NCBI GenBank assembly: GCA_937891125.1
Contig: CALAEZ010000273.1
Span: 1-34,666 of the forward strand
DNA: 34,666 bases
From: an uncultured Treponema sp.
GTDB taxonomy: Bacteria; Spirochaetota; Spirochaetia; Treponematales; Treponemataceae
Direction of reading: 5' to 3'
Shown here: positions 23,101 to 30,865 of the stretch, piece after piece
Layout: every line of letters begins with the position of its first letter
Numbering within the stretch: the first letter of the stretch is position 1
Notes under the pieces: generated by a model
What the model was told of the DNA's origin: nothing
What the model saw: the letters and a program-made list of their open reading frames with translations, nothing else
The model's database searches: none
Made by a program: the position numbers and the translations under genes

Positions 23101-23331
23101 ATGAAATTAATGGAAGAACTGGAGAAAACATTACTTGATCAGATTGAGAAACTGAACGACGACAGCCTGGCAGACAACCCAGACGCCGCACGCCTTCAAA
23201 TCGAGAAGAGCAAAGCAATGAGCGACCTTGCAGGCAAGGCAATCGACCTCAACAGGCTCAAGCTCGACATTTACAAGGAAGCCAATGCAAACGGCGGAGT
23301 TTATGAAAAATTGCTGGGGATAGAGGAATAA
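23101..23331 (+). CDS. Hypothetical helical protein
   Basis: The product has 76 residues, helical, charged, with heptad-like Leu/Ala/Ile. It has an ARLQIEKSKAMSDLAGKAID stretch that I recall from phage proteins of unknown function near HNH genes. A strong ribosome site (GGGAGGAAA) precedes the ATG. It ends 1 base before the next gene's start. Confidence 0.55.
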   Translation: MKLMEELEKTLLDQIEKLNDDSLADNPDAARLQIEKSKAMSDLAGKAIDLNRLKLDIYKEANANGGVYEKLLGIEE

Positions 23332-23332
23332 C

Positions 23333-24127
23333 ATGAGAAGCTGGCCAGAAGAACAAACAGAGTTTATAAAAAACACATCTGCTCTTCTAACCGGCGACGC
23401 TTACAGACAATTCTGCGAGCGTTGGCCGGACAAGAGCTATCAAGCCTTCGCAGTAAAAAAAGCGAAAATGAACTGCTGCAAGGCCGTCCACAGAAGACTT
23501 AAATGGCGCAAGGAATGGCTGGAGTTTATCGACACTACCAAGGGAGTGAACCGACTCGAAGCCTGGGCACAATTCAGGCAACTCTACCCGGACGCAGACG
23601 TGACCGCGCAGGCTTTCCACAAACAGAGAAGCAGACGCGGAGTAGCAGACAAAAAGCCACACAGAGGCAATGCGCATAAACAAATATACAGCGAGAGCAC
23701 AGCCAAAGGATACGTACAGATAAAGGTCGCAGAACCAAACGTATGGATAAGCAAAGCCCGCTGGGTTTACGAAGAAACGCACCCAGGAGAGCTCACAGAG
23801 AAAGGTGATGAATTCCACTTTTTGAACGCAAATAAGTTCGACTTCTCTCCCGAAAACATAGTAAAGATAAAACCAAAAGAGCGTATATTCTTTTTACAGC
23901 TGGGAGGGAGCGACACGGATCCAGACACAACACGAGTACGACTCGCACAGGCAAAACTACGACTTGCACAGTTTGACCTCGGAGAAAAGACCGGAACTGT
24001 TGTCAGGACCAAAAGCGGGCGAAGGTTCAAGAAAGACGCACTCAGAACAGCAAAAAGATGGAGCTCACGGCCGGACGGCCGCGAGGCAATCATCAAGGCC
24101 CAGGAAGCAGAGACAGAAGACAAGTAG
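23333..24127 (+). CDS. HNH-like protein with altered active site
   Basis: The product has 264 residues. Residues 1-105 are two helical, Trp-rich HTH-like units (WPEEQTEFIKN, then WKEWLEF-like repeat). Residues 125-185 follow an HNH homing-type fold: a beta strand, ISKARWVYEETHPGEL, then FHFLNANKFDFSPENI. In typical HNH proteins the first helix-turn reads H-R-x-V-W/Y-E; here the His is replaced by Ala (K-A-R-W-V-Y-E). It may be catalytically inactive and act as a DNA-binding regulator. It is the last early gene before a terminator. Confidence 0.55.
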   Translation: MRSWPEEQTEFIKNTSALLTGDAYRQFCERWPDKSYQAFAVKKAKMNCCKAVHRRLKWRKEWLEFIDTTKGVNRLEAWAQFRQLYPDADVTAQAFHKQRSRRGVADKKPHRGNAHKQIYSESTAKGYVQIKVAEPNVWISKARWVYEETHPGELTEKGDEFHFLNANKFDFSPENIVKIKPKERIFFLQLGGSDTDPDTTRVRLAQAKLRLAQFDLGEKTGTVVRTKSGRRFKKDALRTAKRWSSRPDGREAIIKAQEAETEDK

Positions 24128-24148
24128 CATACATACATAAAATATGAT

Positions 24149-24179
24149 AAAAGCCCAGGAGAAAATACCGGGCTTTTTT
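24149..24179 (+). terminator. Terminator after the early operon
   Basis: AAAAGCCCAGG pairs with CCGGGCTTTT (24149-24159 with 24168-24177, one mismatch), followed by T residues. It lies 21 bases after the stop of the HNH-like gene and ends the early operon before the decay zone. Confidence 0.8.
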
Positions 24180-24237
24180 ATTTTAAACTAAATTTCTGAC
24201 ACCTGGTTAACTGTATAGCCAAAATGACTGTAAGGTC

Positions 24238-24610
24238 ATGGAAGCAACATTATTTGATTTCCCGAAATTGGAAATCACAAACAAAATCCGCCTTATTGAA
24301 ATATTCGGCGGAATCGGTAGCCAGGCAATGGGGAAAACAATACCACCAGCAGGAAGATGGAGATGTAGCACCAACACTCTCAGCAGGAAGTAACGGGAAC
24401 ATAAGATACGTCGAGACAATCTACAGAATCCGAAAGCTCACCCCAAGAGAGTGTTGGAGACTTATGGGCTACACAGACGCAGACTTTGACAACGCAGCGA
24501 AAGTGAACAGCAATTCTCAGCTCTATAAACAAGCCGGAAACGCAATCGTAAAGCAGGTGCTCATGGCTATATTTGCGCAGATGATACCGGAGAGTGCAAG
24601 GAAGTTATAA
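24238..24610 (+). pseudogene. Cytosine-5 DNA methyltransferase with central deletion
   Basis: The start frame (24238-24393, 51 codons) reads RLIEIFGGIGSQAM, the S-adenosylmethionine motif I of C5 methyltransferases. A second frame, ending at 24610, holds DGDVAPTLSAG and then RKLTPRECWRLMGY, VNSNSQLYKQAGNAIVK and VLMAIFAQMI, the C-terminal motifs IX-X. The Pro-Cys motif IV, ENV motif VI and the target-recognition region are absent. The two pieces are joined by a deletion of probably more than 200 codons that also shifts the frame, near 24325-24350. The gene cannot make an active enzyme as seen. Confidence 0.85.
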
Positions 24611-24820
24611 CTCCGGATGGAGGCGCTGGCGACGTTTCCACAAAGTCTCGTCTTCAAACATAAAGCGGGTGTAACCGTTTACATTGTACCCGCAGAGCTT
24701 CACGGCAAGACCAGAAATAGTGTACTTTTGCCCATCATAAATTACATTGTTAGATTTGCCGACTTTCACCCAGTCAGGCATGGCAGGATTTGTAAGGATA
24801 TAAACATACTCAAACTTCAT
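24605..24820 (-). pseudogene. GIY-YIG-type protein, internally deleted
   Basis: The 71-codon frame begins with YVYILTNPAMPDWVKVGKSNN, the start of a T5orf172-like GIY-YIG domain, then jumps straight to YDGQKYTISGLAVKLCGYNV, a RAMA/DUF4357-like domain, and LWKRRQRL. The middle, with the catalytic Arg and Glu, is missing, so nuclease activity is unlikely. It converges on the methyltransferase remnant; the last bases of both frames overlap. Start ATG and GGAGG upstream are intact, so a short product could still be made. Confidence 0.65.
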
Positions 24821-24876
24821 AGCTCAACCGCCTCCACACGGAACAACAGAACAATTATAACACGACAGAACAAAAA

Positions 24877-24890
24877 TAACTATAAAGACG
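24877..24890 (+). promoter_or_regulatory. AACTATAAA motif before the packaging block
   Basis: TAACTATAAAGACG, preceded by CAAAAA, lies about 40 bases before the metallopeptidase-like gene. It may start the block leading to the terminase genes. Confidence 0.4.
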
Positions 24891-24927
24891 AGGAAGCACA
24901 AATGAAGAAATGTACCGGAGACCAAAA

Positions 24928-25347
24928 ATGGAACACAGGCAGATTAATGAAAACTACCAGCGCATAGCAGAGTCGCTAATCGACACAGAGCCAGAGCTGG
25001 CATATATCAAAGCCAGCTGTGTCCGAATTGCATACCTGGAAAGCGACAGCGCAAAGAAGGCAGACGCAGACAAGCTCGTGCTCGGAGAATGCGAAAAGGT
25101 CCAGGCAAAGAACAAATGGGCGATTAATTACGACTTTACAATAACACTGTTCAAGAACAACCTCGTGGGCCTTTCAGCAGACCAGATCAGAATTGTAATG
25201 TTTCACGAATTACTCCACGTAGGCGTAGAACCAGGACCAGACGGAGACGAAAACTACAGCGTCCGCAAACACGACCTGGAAGACTTCAAACTCATCATCG
25301 ACAAGTTCGGAACGGACTGGAGCAAGCCCGCAAGGAAAGTAAAGTAA
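24928..25347 (+). CDS. Putative metallopeptidase-domain protein
   Basis: The product has 139 residues. I choose the ATG at 24928 because CGGAG lies 7 bases upstream; an in-frame ATG at 24910 would add six residues. Residues 85-100 read IVMFHELLHVG, an HExxH-like zinc motif with Leu-Leu (H-E-L-L-H), and later KHDLEDFKLIIDKFG-TDW gives the third ligand region. This fits the phage putative metallopeptidase domain (PF18894-like). The substrate is unknown. The stop overlaps the next start. Confidence 0.65.
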   Translation: MEHRQINENYQRIAESLIDTEPELAYIKASCVRIAYLESDSAKKADADKLVLGECEKVQAKNKWAINYDFTITLFKNNLVGLSADQIRIVMFHELLHVGVEPGPDGDENYSVRKHDLEDFKLIIDKFGTDWSKPARKVK

Positions 25348-25637
25348 TGCCAGTACCAGATGAACAGAGACTATACGAAGACTTCGGTCATTGTGAATTT
25401 TGCGACAATTGCTACGAGGCTTGCAAATTTGTAAGGGTACTATTCAGCAACGACAAAGAAGGCGCAGAACGGAAATATCGAATATTCGAAATGTGCAATA
25501 CCTGCAGGGACAAATGCAAAACAGACAAAGACTACGAAAAATATGCGACAGACAAAGCCTTTAATTTGAAACTTGGCAGACCGGTAAAAATTCAAAGAAA
25601 GGTAGTTACTGAGGTGGTAGACGATGATCAAGATTAA
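25347..25637 (+). CDS. Cys-rich metal-binding protein of unknown function
   Basis: The product has 96 residues with two Cys groups, CEFCDNCYEAC near residue 16 and CNTCRDKC near 50. These could bind zinc or an iron-sulphur centre. The rest is charged. It overlaps the methyltransferase gene by 14 bases, so it may act with it. I do not recognise the family. Confidence 0.6.
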   Translation: MPVPDEQRLYEDFGHCEFCDNCYEACKFVRVLFSNDKEGAERKYRIFEMCNTCRDKCKTDKDYEKYATDKAFNLKLGRPVKIQRKVVTEVVDDDQD

Positions 25638-26937
25638 ATGCGAGACAAAAGACGTCCTCGACTTTTGTGAAATAACAGAATTTCAGGGAAACCTTAAAGA
25701 GCGAGACGACGCAGACTTTGAAAAGATAGAACGCAGCATAAAAAAACACGGCTTTTCTTTTCCTTTCTTTATTTGGAAGAAGGGAAAGAATAATTATTGT
25801 TTGGATGGGCACGGCAGAATCGGCGCCCTGCAGAGACTTGTAGCAGAAGGCGAACAAATCCCGCCCCTTCCTGTAGTTTACGTCAAATGCAAAGACGAGA
25901 ACGAAGCAAAGGAAATCCTGCTCAAGCTCAACAGCCAGTACGGCCGCATGACAGCAGAATCGGTGAAGGCATTCCTCGGAGACCTTAAGATAGACTTTGA
26001 AGACCTGGCTCTTCCTGACGGCTTCCTTGAACTTTCCACAGACGACGCAATGAAAGACACCAAGGGAGACGACGACGCACCGGAGGTAGACTACGGAAAA
26101 CCAGACAGCAAGCCGGGCGAAGTTTACCAGCTCGGCCCCCACAGATTAATGTGCGGAGACAGCACCAGCGCAGAAGATATGGCAAAGCTCATGGACGGAG
26201 CAAAGGCAGACCTCATTATTACGGATCCACCATATAACGCAGACTACGAAGGCGAAAACGGCAAAAAAATCCAGAACGACAACATGAGTGACAATAAGTT
26301 CTTTGACTTCCTCACAGACGCATTCAGGACAATGCTCGGAGCACTTAAGAACGGCGGTGCTTTCTACATATGGCACGAAGACAGCAAAGGATACAGCTTC
26401 AGGCAGGCAGTAAAGGACTGCAACGGAGAAATCCGCCAGTGCTTGATATGGGTAAAGAACAACTTTGTTGTTGGAAGGCAGGACTATCAATGGAGACACG
26501 AAGTTTGTCTCTACGGCTGGAAAGCAGGAGCCGGTCATTATTGGGAAGGCAGAAGAGACCTCTCAACAGTCTTTGACGAAACCCGCGGAGACTGGAAAAA
26601 AATGAGCAAAGAGCAGCTGCTCGCAGAACTTAAACGCTACGACCAGGAAGTAAAGACAACAGTCATATACGAAGACAAGCCGAAGAAAAGCGACGAGCAC
26701 CCTACAATGAAACCGGTGCGCTTGTTTGAACGCTTAATGCTCAACTCCAGCAAAGCAGAGGACGTAGTACTGGACCCGTTCGGAGGAAGCGGAACAACAA
26801 TCATCACAGCAGCAAAGACAGGACGATACGCACGCGTAATGGAACTTGACCCTCACTACGCAGACGTCATAAGAAAGCGCTGGACTACTTGGGCAAAAGA
26901 GAACGGCGTAGAACCAGGACCAGGAGCGCTCGAATAG
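25624..26937 (+). CDS. ParB-like nuclease/DNA methyltransferase fusion
   Basis: The product has 437 residues. Residues 1-120 are a ParB/sulfiredoxin-type N-terminal domain (DGHGRIGAL at about 61-69). Residues 165-430 are an N6-adenine or N4-cytosine methyltransferase with DPPY (201-204) followed far downstream by DPFGGSGTT (about 383-391), the order of beta-class enzymes. SEEHPTMKPV-like wording (DEHPTMKPV, about 358-366) is also typical. Such fusions are frequent next to terminase genes in phages and may methylate phage DNA before packaging or guard it from host restriction. It precedes small terminase. Confidence 0.85.
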   Translation: MIKIKCETKDVLDFCEITEFQGNLKERDDADFEKIERSIKKHGFSFPFFIWKKGKNNYCLDGHGRIGALQRLVAEGEQIPPLPVVYVKCKDENEAKEILLKLNSQYGRMTAESVKAFLGDLKIDFEDLALPDGFLELSTDDAMKDTKGDDDAPEVDYGKPDSKPGEVYQLGPHRLMCGDSTSAEDMAKLMDGAKADLIITDPPYNADYEGENGKKIQNDNMSDNKFFDFLTDAFRTMLGALKNGGAFYIWHEDSKGYSFRQAVKDCNGEIRQCLIWVKNNFVVGRQDYQWRHEVCLYGWKAGAGHYWEGRRDLSTVFDETRGDWKKMSKEQLLAELKRYDQEVKTTVIYEDKPKKSDEHPTMKPVRLFERLMLNSSKAEDVVLDPFGGSGTTIITAAKTGRYARVMELDPHYADVIRKRWTTWAKENGVEPGPGALE

Positions 26938-26988
26938 GCCCGAAATTAACGGAAGAACGAAAGCCAAAAAAAAATCCGGAGGACACAA

Positions 26989-27408
26989 ATGGCAAAGAAA
27001 CTGAACGTAACAAAAGAACAACTACTCAAAGCGATAGAAGGCTCCCAGGGCCTTGTTTCAAAGGTACGGCGCAAGCTCGCAGCGGCCATAGGCGAAAAGA
27101 TAAGCTGGGACGCTGTAGACCGACTCATAAAGAAATACGACGAAGCCCAGGAAGCAGTAAGAGCCGAGAAGGAAGAAATGCTCGACATTGCAGAGAATAA
27201 CATATTCAAAGACATGGTCGACGGCGACACGGCCACCAGCAAGTGGTACCTGCGCATGAAAGGAAAGGAGCGAGGCTACGAAGACACTCCAACATTCCAG
27301 CTGGACAATTCGGACCCATTAAGAATCGACATAAGCGGAGAGCCAATGAGCGCAGAGGACCTCGCAAGCTCCGCAGATATCGAGGTAACCGGTGGAGACA
27401 AAGAGTAG
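26989..27408 (+). CDS. terS: Small terminase subunit
   Basis: The product has 139 residues. The N-terminal half has a helix-turn-helix (VTKEQLLKAIEGSQGLVSKV) then a helical oligomerisation segment (IKKYDEAQEAVRAEKEE, DIAENNIFKDMVDGD, WYLRMKGKERGY). This is the usual layout of phage small terminases that select DNA for packaging. Its end overlaps the start of the large terminase gene by 17 bases. Confidence 0.8.
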   Translation: MAKKLNVTKEQLLKAIEGSQGLVSKVRRKLAAAIGEKISWDAVDRLIKKYDEAQEAVRAEKEEMLDIAENNIFKDMVDGDTATSKWYLRMKGKERGYEDTPTFQLDNSDPLRIDISGEPMSAEDLASSADIEVTGGDKE

Positions 27409-28756
27409 CCTCATAATACCAGGAAAGACACAGCAGATAATCCAGGTAAAGCAGAACAACATAATACGGCCGTTTATTCATCAGCGACAAATCATGTCCG
27501 CTCCGTTTGCCTTTCCCGAAGTTTCATACTTTGAGCTTTGCGGAGGATACGGCTGCGGGAAGAGCTTCTCAATCGTTTTTATGATTTCAGTTCTGGCCAA
27601 GAGGTATCAAGGCTTTGACGTGCAGATAGCACTAAGCTCGACAACAATCACCCTGCTGAACAAGACCGTAATCCTGGACCTGCAGAAGCTGTTCAAGAAG
27701 AGCGGCTCCAGGTTCGAATACAACCAAAAGGACAACATACTCACCATAGGAACGGTGCGCTTTCTTTTAATCGCAAGCGGACAACCAACAGATATCTACG
27801 GCCCGAACGTACACATTACACTCTGCGACGAGGTGGACGAACTCCCAGAGCAGAAGGCAATCGAAGCTCATAAGGCACTGAGCGAAAGAACACGCCTCAC
27901 CCTTCCAGACGGAAGGAAGCCGTTTATTATGTACTTTTCCACAGTACACGGATACCGCGGACTTTATAAGATTGTACAGGAGTTGAAGAGTAGCAACCTG
28001 CAGAACGTACTCGTGCGAGGACTGACAAAGAATAACACCATCCTGGACCCACAGTACGTCAAGAACCTTTACGCAATCTACGACGAGCAGGAGCGCCTCG
28101 CATATTTGGAAGGCCGATTTGTCAACCTGCAGAGCGGTCGCGTTTACGGCAACTACGACGAAGCGACCTGCAAATGCGCACCATTTGAAATTACACCGGA
28201 ATACGTCGTGATGATTGGACAGGATTTGAACAGCGGTTTTTCAAAGGCCGTAGCGGTCGTAAAGAAGGACAAGAAGCTGTACATCGTCCGCGGCTGGAGT
28301 TTTAAAGAGATTGGTGGCGGACCGTCCATAATGCGCAGCACTTACATGCAGAACCAAATACAGTGGTACCCGGACAGTGCAGGAAAGGAAATCCTAAAAG
28401 GGTACAAAAAGGAAATCATAGACAACGGAATCCAGTGCCGAATAGGAAGCTCGAACCCGCGAATATTAGATCGCGTATTTTACATAAACAAACTGTTCAA
28501 AATGGGCCTGCTTTACGTCTTCGACTGCAAAGAGACGAACGACCTGAGCGAAGCGCTGAAAGTCCGCTCTTACAATGACCTCGGCCAGCCGGAGAAAGGC
28601 AAAGGCGAATCCGCGCCGGACCATTACTGCGACTCGCTCGAATACGTAGTCTACAGAATAGTCCGAAGTGACCCAGACTTTATGCACCTGAAAGACCTGA
28701 GCCGAGAAGCCGTCGCAGAGCACGGATACATCAAAATAGCAGGACAGAACGCGTAA
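27392..28756 (+). CDS. terL: Large terminase subunit
   Basis: The product has 454 residues. The start is GTG, chosen since the next ATG (27496) would cut the adenine-binding Q motif (FIHQRQIM at about 28-35). Walker A is GGYGCGKSFS (about 50-59), Walker B ITLCDEVDEL (about 140-149) with the catalytic Glu in DE. The nuclease domain starts with GQDLNSGFSKA near residue 274 and continues with acidic residues downstream. It is the packaging motor and cuts DNA; with a circular map, headful packaging is a reasonable guess. Confidence 0.9.
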   Translation: METKSSLIIPGKTQQIIQVKQNNIIRPFIHQRQIMSAPFAFPEVSYFELCGGYGCGKSFSIVFMISVLAKRYQGFDVQIALSSTTITLLNKTVILDLQKLFKKSGSRFEYNQKDNILTIGTVRFLLIASGQPTDIYGPNVHITLCDEVDELPEQKAIEAHKALSERTRLTLPDGRKPFIMYFSTVHGYRGLYKIVQELKSSNLQNVLVRGLTKNNTILDPQYVKNLYAIYDEQERLAYLEGRFVNLQSGRVYGNYDEATCKCAPFEITPEYVVMIGQDLNSGFSKAVAVVKKDKKLYIVRGWSFKEIGGGPSIMRSTYMQNQIQWYPDSAGKEILKGYKKEIIDNGIQCRIGSSNPRILDRVFYINKLFKMGLLYVFDCKETNDLSEALKVRSYNDLGQPEKGKGESAPDHYCDSLEYVVYRIVRSDPDFMHLKDLSREAVAEHGYIKIAGQNA

Positions 28757-28771
28757 AAGGACTATAAAGAC

Positions 28772-30472
28772 ATGGCAACATTCAACAGAATAAAAGAGAC
28801 AGAAAAGAACGAACATCATAAAGTAATATTTGAAATCCTCGCAAGCCACGAAACAGGAAGCGACGAGACACAGGACGGCTACGGACAGATAACACTCGAC
28901 TCTGGCGAACTTGAAACAATAAAGGACGAAATGGCCGCAATCGTTCAAGACGCAAGAGCAAGCGCCGGTGAAATTCAGACAGCAGCAGAAATGCGCCAGC
29001 GTTTGATTTCTGACTTTCCAGAAAGGTTCAAGGCCCGCGTTGAAGCAATGCTCGCACAGGAGAGACTGAACAGAACTCCAGGCATAGTGCAGGACGGCCA
29101 GTACGCACAGCCAGACACAGGAATCGGAACGGCCATAGACCCAGGAATGAACGTGCAGAGTTTCGTGCCCGTTTCAATTCTGCCAGGCGAAGCAACAGCA
29201 TACTACGCAGGAGGCGGAATCCCAGCACGAATCATCAATAAGAAGGCTGGCTGCCTTTCCCTCAACGGCGTGCATTTTGAATGCGCAGACTTTACACCGG
29301 AGGACCTGCAGAAGCTCGAAGACTACGCATACGCGTGCGGATTTAATGAAGCATACGCGGAAGCGACAACTCAGGCGCTTATATTCGGCGGCGCCGTTTC
29401 ATACCCGGTACTCGACGGAGACAATCCGCTTACTTTCCAGAAGACAATGACAGAGACCCTGGCAGGCCTTAAGAAGAAGGACCACTTCATACGCTACTGG
29501 GTAACAGCAGACCGCTGGAATTGTGTCTTTGTACCAGATTACAACATCACAGCAGAAGACTATTTATACGCCCGCTTGCTTTTCATTCCGCTCGGAGGCG
29601 TGAGAGTAAACACAGGACGCATGGCAATGGTGCGCCCACAAAAGCTGCCATTCTGGGGAGCAATTCAACAAATGGGCTGGGCGACAAGTGACTTTGAAGG
29701 CTGGATAAAAGACTTTGAAGCATATCAGATAATGAAAATGAGTCTGCCGATTATGGCCCAGCAATCAAGCCTCATGTACCACGCAATGCCTGCAGACGGC
29801 CTCATCATTGAAAACGGCCCAGAGTTTGCACGCCAGTACTTCAAAGAGAACGAGATGGAAATGAGAGAGTGGTCAATGCTCCACCCTCGCGCAATAAACA
29901 GCGTGGGTGAAATTAAAATCCTTGACAGAACATACAGCGGATACCAGGACCTGCTCAAACAAGCACGGCTCGGACTTTGCGCAAGTTCAGGAGTAGCAGA
30001 ATCAATCTTGTTTGAAGAAAAGGCAACAGGGCTCGCAAGCGACAACAGAGACGACGTAACACTCAAACAGAGCGAAATGATACGCCTGCTCTTCAATAAC
30101 GTAGCACCAGCATTCAAGAACTGCATAGAGCTGCTTGTTTATTCCTGCTTCGGAATTGACAGCGAACAGGCAAAGCACGCCCGCAAGGTTCAGATAAAAG
30201 CAGACAACGGCTTTGTACTTTCAGAGACAGACAAGGCACAGCTCGGCCAGGCATTCACAGGCATATCGGGACAACTTGTAGCAATGGGTGTCCCATTGAG
30301 CACTGCAATCAAAGTAGCGCAGAAGTTCGTACCAAGTGCAGAATTTGACGAAGACACAATGAACGCACTCACAGCAGGAGAAGCAGCAGGAATGGACGAA
30401 CAGATGTGGGAACAATTGAACGCAGGTCGTGAAATGAATCAGGAGCCACCCGCAGAAGGAATGCAATTATAA
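28772..30472 (+). CDS. Portal protein, DUF1073-like
   Basis: The product has 566 residues, right for a portal. After a charged N-terminal extension of about 115 residues it has a domain with GGGIPARIINKKAG, YACGFNEAYAEATTQALIF, GGAVSYPVLDGD, and later a FEEKATGLASDNRDD segment. This resembles DUF1073-type portals, whose dodecamer forms the vertex through which DNA enters. It follows large terminase and precedes the HTH gene and MuF minor head protein. The motif ACTATAAAGAC lies directly before the ATG. Confidence 0.8.
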   Translation: MATFNRIKETEKNEHHKVIFEILASHETGSDETQDGYGQITLDSGELETIKDEMAAIVQDARASAGEIQTAAEMRQRLISDFPERFKARVEAMLAQERLNRTPGIVQDGQYAQPDTGIGTAIDPGMNVQSFVPVSILPGEATAYYAGGGIPARIINKKAGCLSLNGVHFECADFTPEDLQKLEDYAYACGFNEAYAEATTQALIFGGAVSYPVLDGDNPLTFQKTMTETLAGLKKKDHFIRYWVTADRWNCVFVPDYNITAEDYLYARLLFIPLGGVRVNTGRMAMVRPQKLPFWGAIQQMGWATSDFEGWIKDFEAYQIMKMSLPIMAQQSSLMYHAMPADGLIIENGPEFARQYFKENEMEMREWSMLHPRAINSVGEIKILDRTYSGYQDLLKQARLGLCASSGVAESILFEEKATGLASDNRDDVTLKQSEMIRLLFNNVAPAFKNCIELLVYSCFGIDSEQAKHARKVQIKADNGFVLSETDKAQLGQAFTGISGQLVAMGVPLSTAIKVAQKFVPSAEFDEDTMNALTAGEAAGMDEQMWEQLNAGREMNQEPPAEGMQL

Positions 30473-30485
30473 AACGGAGACAGAC

Positions 30486-30671
30486 ATGGAAGCAAAAAAC
30501 AAACCACTTACAGTCCAGGACCTCTGCGACCAATTGACAATACTCTGCCACAACGGACACGCGCAGGCAGAAGTTAAACACTGCGTAGGATTTGAAGTAA
30601 AGGCCGTGAGCGGCATTGTTATGATTGGCGACACAATCGCAATGATTACAAGTAAAGGAGGCACCCTGTGA
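30486..30671 (+). CDS. Hypothetical small protein
   Basis: The product has 61 residues, alpha then beta (LTVQDLCDQLTILCHNGHA, then FEVKAV, GTIVMIG-like strand). It resembles many small phage proteins of unknown function starting with a T-V-x-D-L helix. The stop overlaps the next GTG/ATG region by 4 bases. No role can be given. Confidence 0.5.
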   Translation: MEAKNKPLTVQDLCDQLTILCHNGHAQAEVKHCVGFEVKAVSGIVMIGDTIAMITSKGGTL

Positions 30672-30865
30672 CAAAAGTATTCAGTCGCATATTACAGAAG
30701 AAGAAGGAGTCAGGCCTTACCTGGGACGAAATCGCCCGGAGCGCACACATTCGCCTCGGCTCCTGGATGACCGGACTACCGACAAGCCAGCCCACAGACG
30801 AAGAGCTGCGCAAAATGGCTCCGGTTCTTAATACAACATACGAGTATTTGAAGAATGGCAAATAA
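30668..30865 (+). CDS. Small HTH regulator-like protein, paralog of 34447 gene
   Basis: The product has 65 residues. The Cro/C1-like core GLTWDEIARSAHIRLGSWMTG is clearly homologous to the gene at 34447 (GLTWNQLAAKAGIKIATWMTG), with matching PT.EEL/EEV, NTTYEYL and NGK endings. Its first codon reads GTG (30668) near the previous stop. It is tucked between portal and MuF genes, overlapping the latter by 11 bases. A role in regulating head genes or in binding the host replication or capsid DNA is inference. Confidence 0.65.
   Translation: MTKVFSRILQKKKESGLTWDEIARSAHIRLGSWMTGLPTSQPTDEELRKMAPVLNTTYEYLKNGK

Noticed and set aside
24617..24967. 116-codon + strand frame from 24617
   Set aside because: It runs antisense to the GIY-YIG remnant, whose domain motifs are recognisable, and out of frame with the metallopeptidase gene.
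25606..26142. Minus-strand frame of 178 codons opposite the ParB-methylase gene
   Set aside because: The + strand gene has clear motifs; the antisense product is Cys/Val/Phe-rich in the way that antisense frames of this A-rich strand generally are.
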